From CAYSRM01 sp964475205 (GTDB lineage Bacteria > Verrucomicrobiota > Kiritimatiellia > UBA8416 > CAYSRM01), in NCBI GenBank assembly GCA_964475205.1, contig CAYYVQ010000053.1, forward strand, positions 1-22,557: a DNA stretch of 22,557 bases. Reading direction: 5' to 3'. Positions 1-8,198 of this stretch are shown piece after piece (the stretch's first letter is position 1; each line of letters starts with the position of its first letter). Made by a program: the position numbers and the translations under genes. Below the pieces are notes generated by a model. That model did no database searches. It had not been told where the DNA came from and worked only from the letters and a program-made list of their open reading frames with translations.

Positions 1-12
1 TGAAAATCCTTG

Positions 13-108
13 TATGTGGGTATGTGAGTGTGTGGGTATGTGGGAAAAGCGAGAAGGGGGCAGGCAGGGTTGATCTCTCTCATCCTGACAAACTCACACA
101 CCCACACA
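13..108. repeat. Tandem 8-mer array with inverted partner
   Basis: Four adjacent 8-base units (TATGTGGG, TATGTGAG, TGTGTGGG, TATGTGGG) occupy 13-44. A segment at 92-108 is the reverse complement of 13-29 with two mismatches, so the pair could form a long-looped hairpin of about 17 bp with a 62-base loop. Nothing here resembles a known insertion sequence end. It may be a low-complexity stretch or a degraded repeat element cut by the window edge. Confidence 0.45.
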
Positions 109-333
109 CAGCTTTCATTACTCTTCATTAAACTTTTGACACTACCGCGGGCTTCGGCCGCAACTGAATTGCATGACATTATAAGGTATTTGTTGCAGAA
201 AACAAGAACCGTGTTTCCAAAGAGTTTTCTGTTTGATATCGTGATTCCTTCTGATATGCTACCACGGTTATGGACAATTGGCCGGAAAAGGATTTTGAAG
301 TCCGGTGTGAAAGCTTGTCGAGGGTAGGCAAGG
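109..333. other. Unassigned non-coding stretch upstream of purF
   Basis: I see no gene here. An open frame at 28-327 runs through it, but its translation is low-complexity at the start, has no recognisable motif, and overlaps the repeat array. No tRNA, terminator or known riboswitch is recognisable by eye. The stretch most likely separates the purF operon from whatever lies left of the window. Confidence 0.4.
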
Positions 334-361
334 TTGACTTTCAATGTGAGCCTTAGATAAC
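334..361 (+). promoter_or_regulatory. Candidate sigma-70-type promoter for purF operon
   Basis: TTGACT at 334-339 (5 of 6 to the -35 consensus) is followed by a 16-base spacer and GATAAC at 356-361 (ATAA core of a -10 box). It would give a leader of roughly 170 bases before purF. No other promoter-like pair stands out in the gap. This is a visual match to consensus only. Confidence 0.4.
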
Positions 362-374
362 GCGGCAACATGTT

Positions 375-433
375 CCCGGCCGGTTTTTTGGGTGTATGCA
401 AGGATGCTGGAAGATTTTTTTTGCGCGGCCGGG
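375..433 (+). promoter_or_regulatory. GC-rich paired segments in the purF leader
   Basis: CCCGGCCG at 375-382 is exactly complementary to CGGCCGGG at 426-433, separated by 43 bases. The left arm is also self-complementary (CCGGCCGG) and is followed directly by six T residues at 384-389; another run of T precedes the right arm. Two mutually exclusive pairings are possible, as in an attenuator, but the self-complementary arm is too short to form a convincing terminator hairpin. No known riboswitch class was recognised. Confidence 0.22.
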
Positions 434-538
434 GCGAAGCGGTGAGGTGGTTTTGTCCGGCAATTATGCCCCTGTGAGTCCGGGAAATTTTTGGGAGCCG
501 GGTTGTTTTAATTTCGTGTAGTTATGCGGAGGCATTCT

Positions 539-1966
539 ATGAGGTGCGACAGAGATCATCCCGAAGAAAGTTGTGGTTTATTTGCCGTTTACGGCGCTGA
601 ACAGGCTTCTGAGCTGATTTACCAGGGTTTATTTTCCCAGCAGCACCGCGGACAGGAAGGAGCGGGAATCACTGTTTCTGATGGAAAGCGGATGAAAACG
701 GCAAAGGGTTTGGGGCTTGTGGGGGAAGTTTTCAACAAGGACTCCCTTGGAAACTTGAGTGGTCATATCGGCATAGGACACGTTAGATACTCCACTACCG
801 GATCTACAAAGATACAGAATGTTCAGCCGTTGGCTGTTGACTGTCTGGACGGCACATGGGCTGTGGCGCACAACGGCAATCTTGTAAACGCAGATGAACT
901 CAGGGATATGTATCAGGAAGCCGGGGCGATTTTTCAGACCAGTACGGACAGCGAGGTGCTCATACACCTGTTGGCCGATCCGATGTACAGATCGAGGCCT
1001 GGAAGAGTTGCTCGAGCGTTAAGCACGTTGAAGGGCGCTTTTTCTTTTCTGATAATGACTCGCGATTGTGTGATTGCCGCAAGGGATCCTAATGGCTACA
1101 GGCCATTGTCGATAGGCCGGAATGGGAATGCCTGGTTTTTTGCAAGCGAAACCTGTGCACTTGCGCAGGTGGGGGTCGAATATGTCAGGGATGTTGCGCC
1201 CGGTGAACTTGTAATTATTGATGAAACCGGGATGCATTCGAGAACATTTGCCGAAGCGGCTGAACCATTGTCGCAATGTGTTTTCGAGATGGTCTATTTT
1301 GCGCGTCCCGACAGCAGGGTATTCGGGCACAATGTGCATCAGACAAGGATGCAGTATGGCATTAAGCTGGCAAAGGAGCATCCTGCAGAGGCCGATATAG
1401 TGGTGCCGGTGCCCGATAGCGGAATGAGCGCGGCGCTTGGTTTCTCGCGGGGAAGCGGAATTCCTCTTGATTTTGGATTTATCAGAAATCATTACGTGGG
1501 CAGAACGTTCATAATGCCTGTGCCCAACGACCGGGTCAAAGGCGTTGACTTAAAACTTTCTGTTTTGCCCGAAGTGGTCGAAGGCAAGAGGGTTGTGGTT
1601 GTAGACGACTCTATTGTTCGCGGTGTCACTGTTAAGCAGAGAGTGGAGCGTTTGCGTGATAGCGGCGCAAAGGAGATACATGTCAGGGTTTCTTCACCGC
1701 CGACCTCGAGCCCCTGTTTTTACGGGATAGACTTTCCGACCACTGATGAATTGATAGCCGGCAACAAGAATGTTGAGGAAATACGCGAATTCATACAGGC
1801 TGATTCTCTGGGTTATCTCAGTGTAGAGGGGCTGCTTTCTCCGTTCAGTGAAGATGGAGATTTCTGTACCGCCTGTTTTACCGGACGTTATGCCGTTGAT
1901 CATACCGGGGCCGGGGAGAAAGACAGGCTTGAGGTGAAATATTCCGAGCTTGGACTGGATGTTTAA
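539..1966 (+). CDS. purF: Amidophosphoribosyltransferase (glutamine PRPP amidotransferase)
   Basis: First committed step of purine synthesis: glutamine plus PRPP gives 5-phosphoribosylamine. I chose ATG 539 because GGAGG at 528-532 sits 6 bases ahead of it; the in-frame ATG at 524 lies upstream of that ribosome site. From 539 the protein is 475 residues and starts with an 11-residue propeptide before CGLFAVYG, whose Cys becomes the N-terminal nucleophile; Bacillus PurF also has an 11-residue propeptide. The N-terminal half is the Ntn-type glutaminase (HRGQEGAG, AHNGNL). The C-terminal half is the phosphoribosyltransferase, with the PRPP loop VVVVDDSIVRG near residues 351-363. Cysteines in QCVFE, SPCFYGID and FCTACFTG match the four [4Fe-4S] ligands of the Bacillus type. 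First gene of the plus-strand operon; the 90-base gap to pyrG shows no terminator. Confidence 0.97.
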   Translation: MRCDRDHPEESCGLFAVYGAEQASELIYQGLFSQQHRGQEGAGITVSDGKRMKTAKGLGLVGEVFNKDSLGNLSGHIGIGHVRYSTTGSTKIQNVQPLAVDCLDGTWAVAHNGNLVNADELRDMYQEAGAIFQTSTDSEVLIHLLADPMYRSRPGRVARALSTLKGAFSFLIMTRDCVIAARDPNGYRPLSIGRNGNAWFFASETCALAQVGVEYVRDVAPGELVIIDETGMHSRTFAEAAEPLSQCVFEMVYFARPDSRVFGHNVHQTRMQYGIKLAKEHPAEADIVVPVPDSGMSAALGFSRGSGIPLDFGFIRNHYVGRTFIMPVPNDRVKGVDLKLSVLPEVVEGKRVVVVDDSIVRGVTVKQRVERLRDSGAKEIHVRVSSPPTSSPCFYGIDFPTTDELIAGNKNVEEIREFIQADSLGYLSVEGLLSPFSEDGDFCTACFTGRYAVDHTGAGEKDRLEVKYSELGLDV

Positions 1967-2056
1967 GTTTGTTTTGAGAACAGTCCGAAAAAAGCCTGTT
2001 TGAGCCGGGCAAGACATGCAAATACGCGGCATAATTAAGCAGATAATGGAGTCAAT

Positions 2057-3661
2057 ATGACAAAGCATATTTTTGTAACCGGCGGAGTGGTTTCTTCTCT
2101 TGGCAAAGGTTTGACCTCGGCTTCCATAGCGTTGTTGCTGGAGAGAAGAGGTTATCGCGTCAGGTTGCAGAAGCTTGATCCGTACCTTAATGTTGACCCG
2201 GGCACAATGTCCCCGTATCAGCATGGCGAAGTTTACGTGACTGTAGATGGCGCAGAGACAGATCTTGATCTTGGCCACTATGAAAGATTTAGCGGCACCT
2301 CATGCACACAGGCAAGTAATTTTACCACCGGGCGAATTTACAGCAATGTTATAGAACGGGAAAGAGCGGGCGGCTATCTTGGCAAGACTGTTCAGGTCAT
2401 TCCCCATATCACCGACGAGATCAAGAAATCGATCAGGGCGCTGGATGCTGATGATGTGGACATTGTTATTAGTGAGATCGGCGGCACTGTCGGGGATATT
2501 GAATCCATGCCTTTTCTTGAAGCCCTTCGCCAGTACAGGCAGGAAGCCGGTCCGGGAAACACTCTTTTCATGCATCTAACTCTTGTTCCGTACATCCGCG
2601 CTTCCGGTGAGATGAAGACAAAGCCATCACAGCAGTCAGCCGGGGTTCTGCGGACAATAGGAATAATACCCGACATGCTTATATGCAGGTGTGAACAGCC
2701 TCTTTTAGAGGAGCACTACGAGAAACTCTCCGTCTTCTGCAATGTAGACAGGAAACTTGTCATTGAAGAGCAGGATGTTGAGCATTCGATTTACGAAGTT
2801 CCCTTGAAACTGGCAGAACAGGATCTTGATGTTTACGTTCTTGAAAGACTTAACTTGCATGTTAATCGTTTGAATCTCCAAGACTGGAAAAAAATGATAA
2901 AGACTTTGATCTCTCCATGCAAGGGCGAGGTGGAGATTGCGGTAGTGGGCAAGTACATCAGTCTCAAGGATTCCTACAAGAGTATCTATGAGGCGCTTAC
3001 TCACGGCGGTATAGCCAATGATGTGCGAGTGAATATACGAATGATAGAATCCGAAGATGTTGAGAAGAAGCATGCCCATAATCTTCTGCGCAACGTCTCG
3101 GGTGTACTGGTGCCAGGCGGATTTGGTTCGCGTGGTATTGAGGGAAAGATCAAGGCGATCAAGTATGCCCGCGAAAAGAGGATACCTTTTTTGGGAATCT
3201 GTCTGGGAATGCATTGCGCGGTTGTGGAATTTGCCAGGAATGTATGCGGGTTGGGGGATGCTGCCAGCTCAGAATTTACGTCGGACACGTCAAATCCGGT
3301 AATTGACTTGATGGCAGACCAGAAAGACGTCAAAAATCTGGGCGGGACCATGAGACTTGGAGGGTATAACTGCGTATTAAGCAAAGGCAGCAGATCTGCA
3401 AAGGCTTACCGCAAGAAGGAAGTGGTTGAGCGCCACAGGCATAGATACGAGTTGAATCTGGAATATGCCGCTTTGTTAAAAGACAATGGAATGACGCTGG
3501 CCGGGGTCTGGCCGGATAAGAAACTTGTAGAGATAGTTGAACTGCAGGATCATCCGTGGTTCGTTGCCTGCCAGTTTCATCCCGAGTTTCAGTCAACGCC
3601 GCTGAAGGCGCACCCGCTGTTCAGGGAATTTATTGCAGCTTCTGTAAAGACGAAGAGATAA
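2057..3661 (+). CDS. pyrG: CTP synthase
   Basis: Converts UTP to CTP using ATP and glutamine-derived ammonia. At 534 residues it is close to the usual 530-550. GGAG at 2048-2051 supports the ATG. The N-terminal synthetase domain (about residues 1-270) begins with the P-loop-like GGVVSSLGKGLTSAS and carries KLDPYLNVDPGTMSPYQHGE. The C-terminal class I glutaminase (about 290-530) has nucleophile Cys382 in GICLGMH and the His508/Glu510 pair in CQFHPEF. The residue four places after the nucleophile is His386, where class I amidotransferases nearly always have Gln. The gene ends 11 bases before the carB start, so the two are almost certainly cotranscribed. Confidence 0.97.
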   Translation: MTKHIFVTGGVVSSLGKGLTSASIALLLERRGYRVRLQKLDPYLNVDPGTMSPYQHGEVYVTVDGAETDLDLGHYERFSGTSCTQASNFTTGRIYSNVIERERAGGYLGKTVQVIPHITDEIKKSIRALDADDVDIVISEIGGTVGDIESMPFLEALRQYRQEAGPGNTLFMHLTLVPYIRASGEMKTKPSQQSAGVLRTIGIIPDMLICRCEQPLLEEHYEKLSVFCNVDRKLVIEEQDVEHSIYEVPLKLAEQDLDVYVLERLNLHVNRLNLQDWKKMIKTLISPCKGEVEIAVVGKYISLKDSYKSIYEALTHGGIANDVRVNIRMIESEDVEKKHAHNLLRNVSGVLVPGGFGSRGIEGKIKAIKYAREKRIPFLGICLGMHCAVVEFARNVCGLGDAASSEFTSDTSNPVIDLMADQKDVKNLGGTMRLGGYNCVLSKGSRSAKAYRKKEVVERHRHRYELNLEYAALLKDNGMTLAGVWPDKKLVEIVELQDHPWFVACQFHPEFQSTPLKAHPLFREFIAASVKTKR

Positions 3662-3672
3662 CAGGAAAAGCC

Positions 3673-6600
3673 ATGCCAAAAAGAACAGACATTAAGAAAG
3701 TAATGATTATTGGTTCCGGTCCGATAGTGATAGGGCAGGCGTGTGAATTTGATTATTCCGGGGTCCAGGCGTGCAAGTCCTTACGAGATGAAGGCTATGA
3801 GGTTGTGCTTGTCAACAGCAACCCGGCAACAATTATGACCGACCCGGAGTTTGCCGATCGCACTTATGTGGAACCTTTGACCCCTGAGGTTCTTCAGGAA
3901 GTCATACGGCGGGAACGCCCGGATGCTCTGCTTCCCACTCTTGGTGGGCAGACCGCCTTGAACCTGGCTATGCGCCTGGATGAGTTGGGTGTTCTCACGC
4001 GGTTTGGCGTTGAGATGATAGGGGCGCGGGCGGATGTGATTCAGAAGGCCGAGGATCGCCATTTATTCAGAACAGCAATGGAAGCAATTGGTCTTGATCT
4101 GGCTCGAAGTTTTTCTGCGCACTCGATGGAGGAAGCCCGCAAAGCCCGTGACAAACTTGGAGACTATCCGCTGGTAGTACGGCCTGGTTTTACGCTTGGC
4201 GGAACCGGAGGAGGGATTGCTTTCAACGAGGATGAATTCGAGGAAATAGCTGCAAGGGGTCTTTTCTATAGTCCGACCAACGAAGTTTTGATCGAGGAAT
4301 CAATTCTTGGCTGGAAGGAGTTCGAGCTTGAACTCATGAGAGACAGCAGAGACAACTGTGTGATTGTCTGTTCAATCGAGAACGTTGATCCGATGGGTAT
4401 TCATACCGGCGACAGCATAACTGTGGCCCCGGCGCAGACATTGACAGATCGTGAGTATCAGAGGATGCGAGACGCTGCAATAGCCATTATGAGGGAGATT
4501 GGCGTGGATACAGGAGGCTCGAATGTTCAGTTTGCAGTGGACCCGTCCAACGGCCGCATGGTTGTTATTGAAATGAACCCCAGGGTTTCAAGGTCCAGCG
4601 CACTGGCTTCCAAGGCAACGGGATTCCCTATAGCGAAGATTGCAGCCAAGCTTGCGGTAGGCTATACGCTTGACGAGATACGCAACGATATTACACAGGA
4701 GACCCCTGCCTGTTTTGAGCCCAGCATTGACTATGTGGTCACCAAGGTTCCCAGATTCACTTTTGAGAAATTTATAGAGGTTGATGATACGCTTGGCACC
4801 CAGATGAAGAGCGTTGGGGAGACGATGAGCATAGGAGGCAACTTCCAGCAGTCTCTGCAGAAGGCATTGCGCTCCCTGGAGACCGGCCATAACGGTTTGG
4901 GAGGAGGACGGAAAGACGCCAAATTTGAGTCGATGTCGGACGAGGATCTGGAAACCGAACTCAGGCGGCCGATAGCCACGCGCATGTTCATGCTTCGCGA
5001 AGCCTTCAGACGCGGCTGGACTGTTGACAGTGCACATGAGTTTACGAAAATTGACCCATGGTTTTTACGGAAGATCGAAGAACTTGCATGCTTCGAGAGC
5101 CAGATAACAGATTGCAGAAGTATAGATGCTTTTTTTGAAGAGCCTGAACTGGTTGCTCAGGCCAAGGATATGGGGTATTCCGATAGTCAGCTCGCTTTCT
5201 TCCTTGAAAGCGACGAGGCATCAATACGGAAGCGACGTGAAGATCTGGAGATTGTTCCGGTATACGGACTTGTTGACACCTGTGCTGCAGAGTTTACAGC
5301 TTACACTCCGTATTTTTATTCCCATTACGGTTCCTTCAATGAATGCACTCCTTCAGTGAAAAGGAAAATAATGATTCTGGGGGGCGGGCCCAACAGGATA
5401 GGTCAGGGCATCGAGTTCGATTATTGTTGTGTACATGCCTCGTTCGCTCTTCGGGATGCCGGCTTTGAAACAATCATGGTCAACAGTAATCCTGAAACGG
5501 TCAGCACGGACTACGATACCAGCGACAGGCTTTATTTTGAACCGCTTACCCTCGAGGATGTTCTCAATGTGTACCGAGCTGAGGGTTGTGAGGGCGCTAT
5601 AGTCCAGTTTGGCGGGCAGACGCCGCTTAATCTGGCGATGGATCTGGAGCGTAATGGAGTGAACATTATAGGAACCAAGCCGGCCAGCATTGATGCAGCG
5701 GAAAACAGGCAGACTTTCCAGGCGCTCGCCGCAAGGCTGGGCATACAGCAACCCAATAGCGGCATTGCAATGAGTGTTGAAGAGGCGAAGAAGATTGCCG
5801 GAGAGATCGGTTATCCTGTCCTGATGCGTCCGTCTTTCGTGCTTGGCGGAAGGGCAATGGTTATTGTATACGACGAGCCGATGCTTGAGAAATACATGGC
5901 CCTGGCGGTAGATGTATCTCCTGATCGGCCCGTGCTTATTGATGATTATCTTGAACATGCTGTCGAAGCTGACGTTGATTGCATTTCTGACGGCGATATT
6001 TCGGTTATCGGCGCCATTATGGAGCACGTGGAACAGGCAGGAGTGCATTCGGGGGACAGCGCCTGCATGATACCGGCCCAGTCGCTGTCTGAATCCGTGA
6101 AGCGGAAAATACGCAAGCATACATATGACATGGCCGCAGAACTGGGCGTTTGCGGTCTTATGAATGTTCAATTTGCGATAAAGGATGAGGAAGTTTACGT
6201 TCTCGAAGTCAACCCCAGGGCTTCGCGAACAGTCCCGTTTGTGAGTAAGTCTATAGGTGTGCCTCTGGCTAAGCTTGCAGCGCTTGTTATGGCCGGGGCC
6301 AAGTTAAAGGATCTGGGTTATACCGAAGAGATTGAGCCTCGCTACTATTGTGTAAAAGAAGCAGTCTTTCCTTTTGCACGCTTCCCGGGAATCGACGTAG
6401 TGCTTACACCGGAGATGAAATCTACCGGGGAAGTCATGGGAATGGATATCAGTCTGGGCATGGCTTTTCTGAAGAGCCAGATGGCCGCAGGCAATACTCT
6501 TCCGGAATCGGGCAATGTTTTCCTCAGTGTACGGGACGAAGACAAAGACGGCATTCTTGGACCTGCCCGGGACTTGATTGATCTTGGATTTGTAATTTAT

Positions 6601-6948
6601 GCGACAAGGGGCACAAGCACTGTTCTCCGGGAAAACGGTTTGCCGAGCCGGGCTATTTTCAGGATTTCAGACGGGCGGCCCAATATCCTTGATATGATTG
6701 AGGAGGGAGCTGTTGGATGGATTATTAATACGCCTACCAGCGGCACGGCTCCACGAACTGATGAGGTGCGAATGAGGGCCAGAGCGGTGATAAGGGGTGT
6801 TCCCATTACAACGACAATGGACGGGCTGAGGGCAGGAATAGAAGGATTGAAATCGTTCCAGAGGATGAAGAATGTGGACGTGTGCAGTATCCAGGAATTT
6901 CATCGTCATTCTCCGGGCGTAGATTTGTCGGGTTTCACAATCGCATAG
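3673..6948 (+). CDS. carB: Carbamoyl-phosphate synthase large subunit
   Basis: Makes carbamoyl phosphate from bicarbonate, two ATP and ammonia channelled from CarA; the product feeds pyrimidine and arginine synthesis. The frame stays open upstream into pyrG, but ATG 3673 gives the family-typical start MPKRTDIKKVMIIGSGPIVI and follows AGGA at 3663-3666, so the protein is 1091 residues (E. coli 1073). Two homologous halves are visible: IGSGPIVIGQACEFDYSG with VNSNPATIMTD in the first, and LGGGPNRIGQGIEFDYCC with VNSNPETVSTDYD in the second. Each half has an ATP-grasp module ending in EMNPRVSRSSALASK or EVNPRASRTVPFVSK. The last 140 residues or so form the allosteric MGS-like domain (FVIYATRGTSTVLRENG). 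No missing motif or frameshift seen. It precedes carA, the reverse of the common order. Confidence 0.97.
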   Translation: MPKRTDIKKVMIIGSGPIVIGQACEFDYSGVQACKSLRDEGYEVVLVNSNPATIMTDPEFADRTYVEPLTPEVLQEVIRRERPDALLPTLGGQTALNLAMRLDELGVLTRFGVEMIGARADVIQKAEDRHLFRTAMEAIGLDLARSFSAHSMEEARKARDKLGDYPLVVRPGFTLGGTGGGIAFNEDEFEEIAARGLFYSPTNEVLIEESILGWKEFELELMRDSRDNCVIVCSIENVDPMGIHTGDSITVAPAQTLTDREYQRMRDAAIAIMREIGVDTGGSNVQFAVDPSNGRMVVIEMNPRVSRSSALASKATGFPIAKIAAKLAVGYTLDEIRNDITQETPACFEPSIDYVVTKVPRFTFEKFIEVDDTLGTQMKSVGETMSIGGNFQQSLQKALRSLETGHNGLGGGRKDAKFESMSDEDLETELRRPIATRMFMLREAFRRGWTVDSAHEFTKIDPWFLRKIEELACFESQITDCRSIDAFFEEPELVAQAKDMGYSDSQLAFFLESDEASIRKRREDLEIVPVYGLVDTCAAEFTAYTPYFYSHYGSFNECTPSVKRKIMILGGGPNRIGQGIEFDYCCVHASFALRDAGFETIMVNSNPETVSTDYDTSDRLYFEPLTLEDVLNVYRAEGCEGAIVQFGGQTPLNLAMDLERNGVNIIGTKPASIDAAENRQTFQALAARLGIQQPNSGIAMSVEEAKKIAGEIGYPVLMRPSFVLGGRAMVIVYDEPMLEKYMALAVDVSPDRPVLIDDYLEHAVEADVDCISDGDISVIGAIMEHVEQAGVHSGDSACMIPAQSLSESVKRKIRKHTYDMAAELGVCGLMNVQFAIKDEEVYVLEVNPRASRTVPFVSKSIGVPLAKLAALVMAGAKLKDLGYTEEIEPRYYCVKEAVFPFARFPGIDVVLTPEMKSTGEVMGMDISLGMAFLKSQMAAGNTLPESGNVFLSVRDEDKDGILGPARDLIDLGFVIYATRGTSTVLRENGLPSRAIFRISDGRPNILDMIEEGAVGWIINTPTSGTAPRTDEVRMRARAVIRGVPITTTMDGLRAGIEGLKSFQRMKNVDVCSIQEFHRHSPGVDLSGFTIA

Positions 6949-6981
6949 GCATGGAATGAATCACGAAAGGAATTGAATAAC

Positions 6982-8133
6982 ATGAACTCAGAGAGGTGGA
7001 AATGGAGTGAGCAACGGAGCAAGGCGGCTTTTCTCGCGCTTGAGGACGGAACTATTCTGCGAGGTTATTCAGTTGGCGCGAACAAAGACGCGGTGGGCGA
7101 AGTGGTCTTCAACACGGGCATGACAGGTTACCAGGAAATTTTAAGCGATCCTTCTTATCACGGCCAGTTTGTCGTTATGACATATCCTGAGATCGGGAAC
7201 ACGGGCATCAATTCCGATGATATAGAGTCGGAAAGGTTTTATGCCAGTGGATTCCTGGTAAGGGAGATGAACGAGGCCAGTAACTGGAGATCTGAAAATT
7301 CCGCAATGCGGAGCCTTGAGAAGAATGGAATCCCGGCCATTGCGGGGATAGATACGAGGTATCTTACAGTCAAACTCCGCGAAGCTGGAACTTTGAAAGG
7401 ATATATTTCTGTTGAAAGCGCTCTCACCGAGCAGGAGGCTGTTACTGTAGCCCGGACGTGGGTTGGACTTGACAATCAGGATTATGCCCGGAAGGTATCG
7501 TGTAAAGAGGTTTACAGATTTGATGAAAACGGCAAAGTGACCTGTTCATGGGGGATGCCCGAGACTCTGCCCGAACCGGATTTGAAAGTGGTAGCTTACG
7601 ACTTTGGGATCAAGTGGAATATTCTTCGCAACCTCAAACTGCATGGCATGGATGTTACTGTTGTTCCCGGAACTACCCCGGCGGAAGAAGTTTTGTCAAT
7701 GGGGCCGGACGGGGTATTTCTTTCTAATGGGCCCGCTGATCCAGCTGGCGTTAAATACGGGATTGAAGCGGCCAGGCAGTTAGTGGGGCGAGTACCTGTT
7801 ATGGGTATTTGCCTTGGCCACCAGATACTCGGAATTGCAACCGGGGGCGAGAGGTTCAGGCTGAAATTCGGCCATCATGGGTGCAACCATCCGGTTCGGA
7901 ATATGGTAAGCGGCAGGATAGAAATCACTTCGCAGAATCATAATTTCTGTGTTAAAATCAATAAGGCGAAAGTCCAAGCAACCCACATAAACCTCAACGA
8001 CGAAACGGTAGAGGGCTTAAGGCACAGAAGCGAGCCCATGTTTGCGGTTCAATACCATCCGGAGGCCGGACCGGGGCCGCATGATCCGAATTACCTGTTT
8101 GCCGAATTCAGGAAGTTGATTGAGGCTGCCTGA
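6982..8133 (+). CDS. carA: Carbamoyl-phosphate synthase small (glutaminase) subunit
   Basis: Hydrolyses glutamine and passes ammonia to CarB. I chose ATG 6982, which follows GAAAGGAA at 6965-6972; TTG 6973 is in frame but too close to that site. The resulting 383 residues match the family. The N-terminal CarA domain starts after a short hydrophilic extension, at AFLALEDGTILRGYSVGA, and includes FNTGMTGYQEILSDPSY. The C-terminal class I glutaminase has the nucleophile Cys277 in GICLGHQILGIATGG, the SQNHNF segment, and His359/Glu361 in YHPEAGPGPHD. A gap of 33 bases separates it from carB. It is the last gene of the operon, followed by an intrinsic terminator. Confidence 0.97.
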   Translation: MNSERWKWSEQRSKAAFLALEDGTILRGYSVGANKDAVGEVVFNTGMTGYQEILSDPSYHGQFVVMTYPEIGNTGINSDDIESERFYASGFLVREMNEASNWRSENSAMRSLEKNGIPAIAGIDTRYLTVKLREAGTLKGYISVESALTEQEAVTVARTWVGLDNQDYARKVSCKEVYRFDENGKVTCSWGMPETLPEPDLKVVAYDFGIKWNILRNLKLHGMDVTVVPGTTPAEEVLSMGPDGVFLSNGPADPAGVKYGIEAARQLVGRVPVMGICLGHQILGIATGGERFRLKFGHHGCNHPVRNMVSGRIEITSQNHNFCVKINKAKVQATHINLNDETVEGLRHRSEPMFAVQYHPEAGPGPHDPNYLFAEFRKLIEAA

Positions 8134-8163
8134 GTAAAGCGTTCAATGTGAGGTCTCTTTTGA

Positions 8164-8198
8164 TTGTGTAATCCCAATTGGGGTTACACAACCTTTTT
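8164..8198 (+). terminator. Intrinsic terminator after carA
   Basis: A 12-bp stem runs from TTGTGTAATCCC at 8164-8175 to 8180-8191, with one G-T wobble, around an AATT loop. Five T residues at 8194-8198 follow on the plus strand. It lies 30 bases past the carA stop and abuts the stop codon of the convergent amidase gene. The minus-strand side has no comparable T run, so its main role should be to end the purF-carA operon. Confidence 0.85.

Noticed and set aside
13..44. CRISPR-like array
   Set aside because: The units are 8 bases with no spacers and no cas genes are present.
28..327. Open frame of 99 codons upstream of purF
   Set aside because: Its start lies inside the tandem 8-mer array, the translation has no motif or domain-like pattern, and no ribosome site precedes it.
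3556..3672. Upstream extension of carB into pyrG
   Set aside because: The added 39 residues overlap pyrG and do not belong to the CarB family start; ATG 3673 has its own ribosome site and the typical MPKRTDI N-terminus.
5353..6171. Long minus-strand open frame of 272 codons opposite carB
   Set aside because: It is antisense to a clearly conserved coding region, its translation has no recognisable domain, and such frames arise from codon bias on the coding strand.
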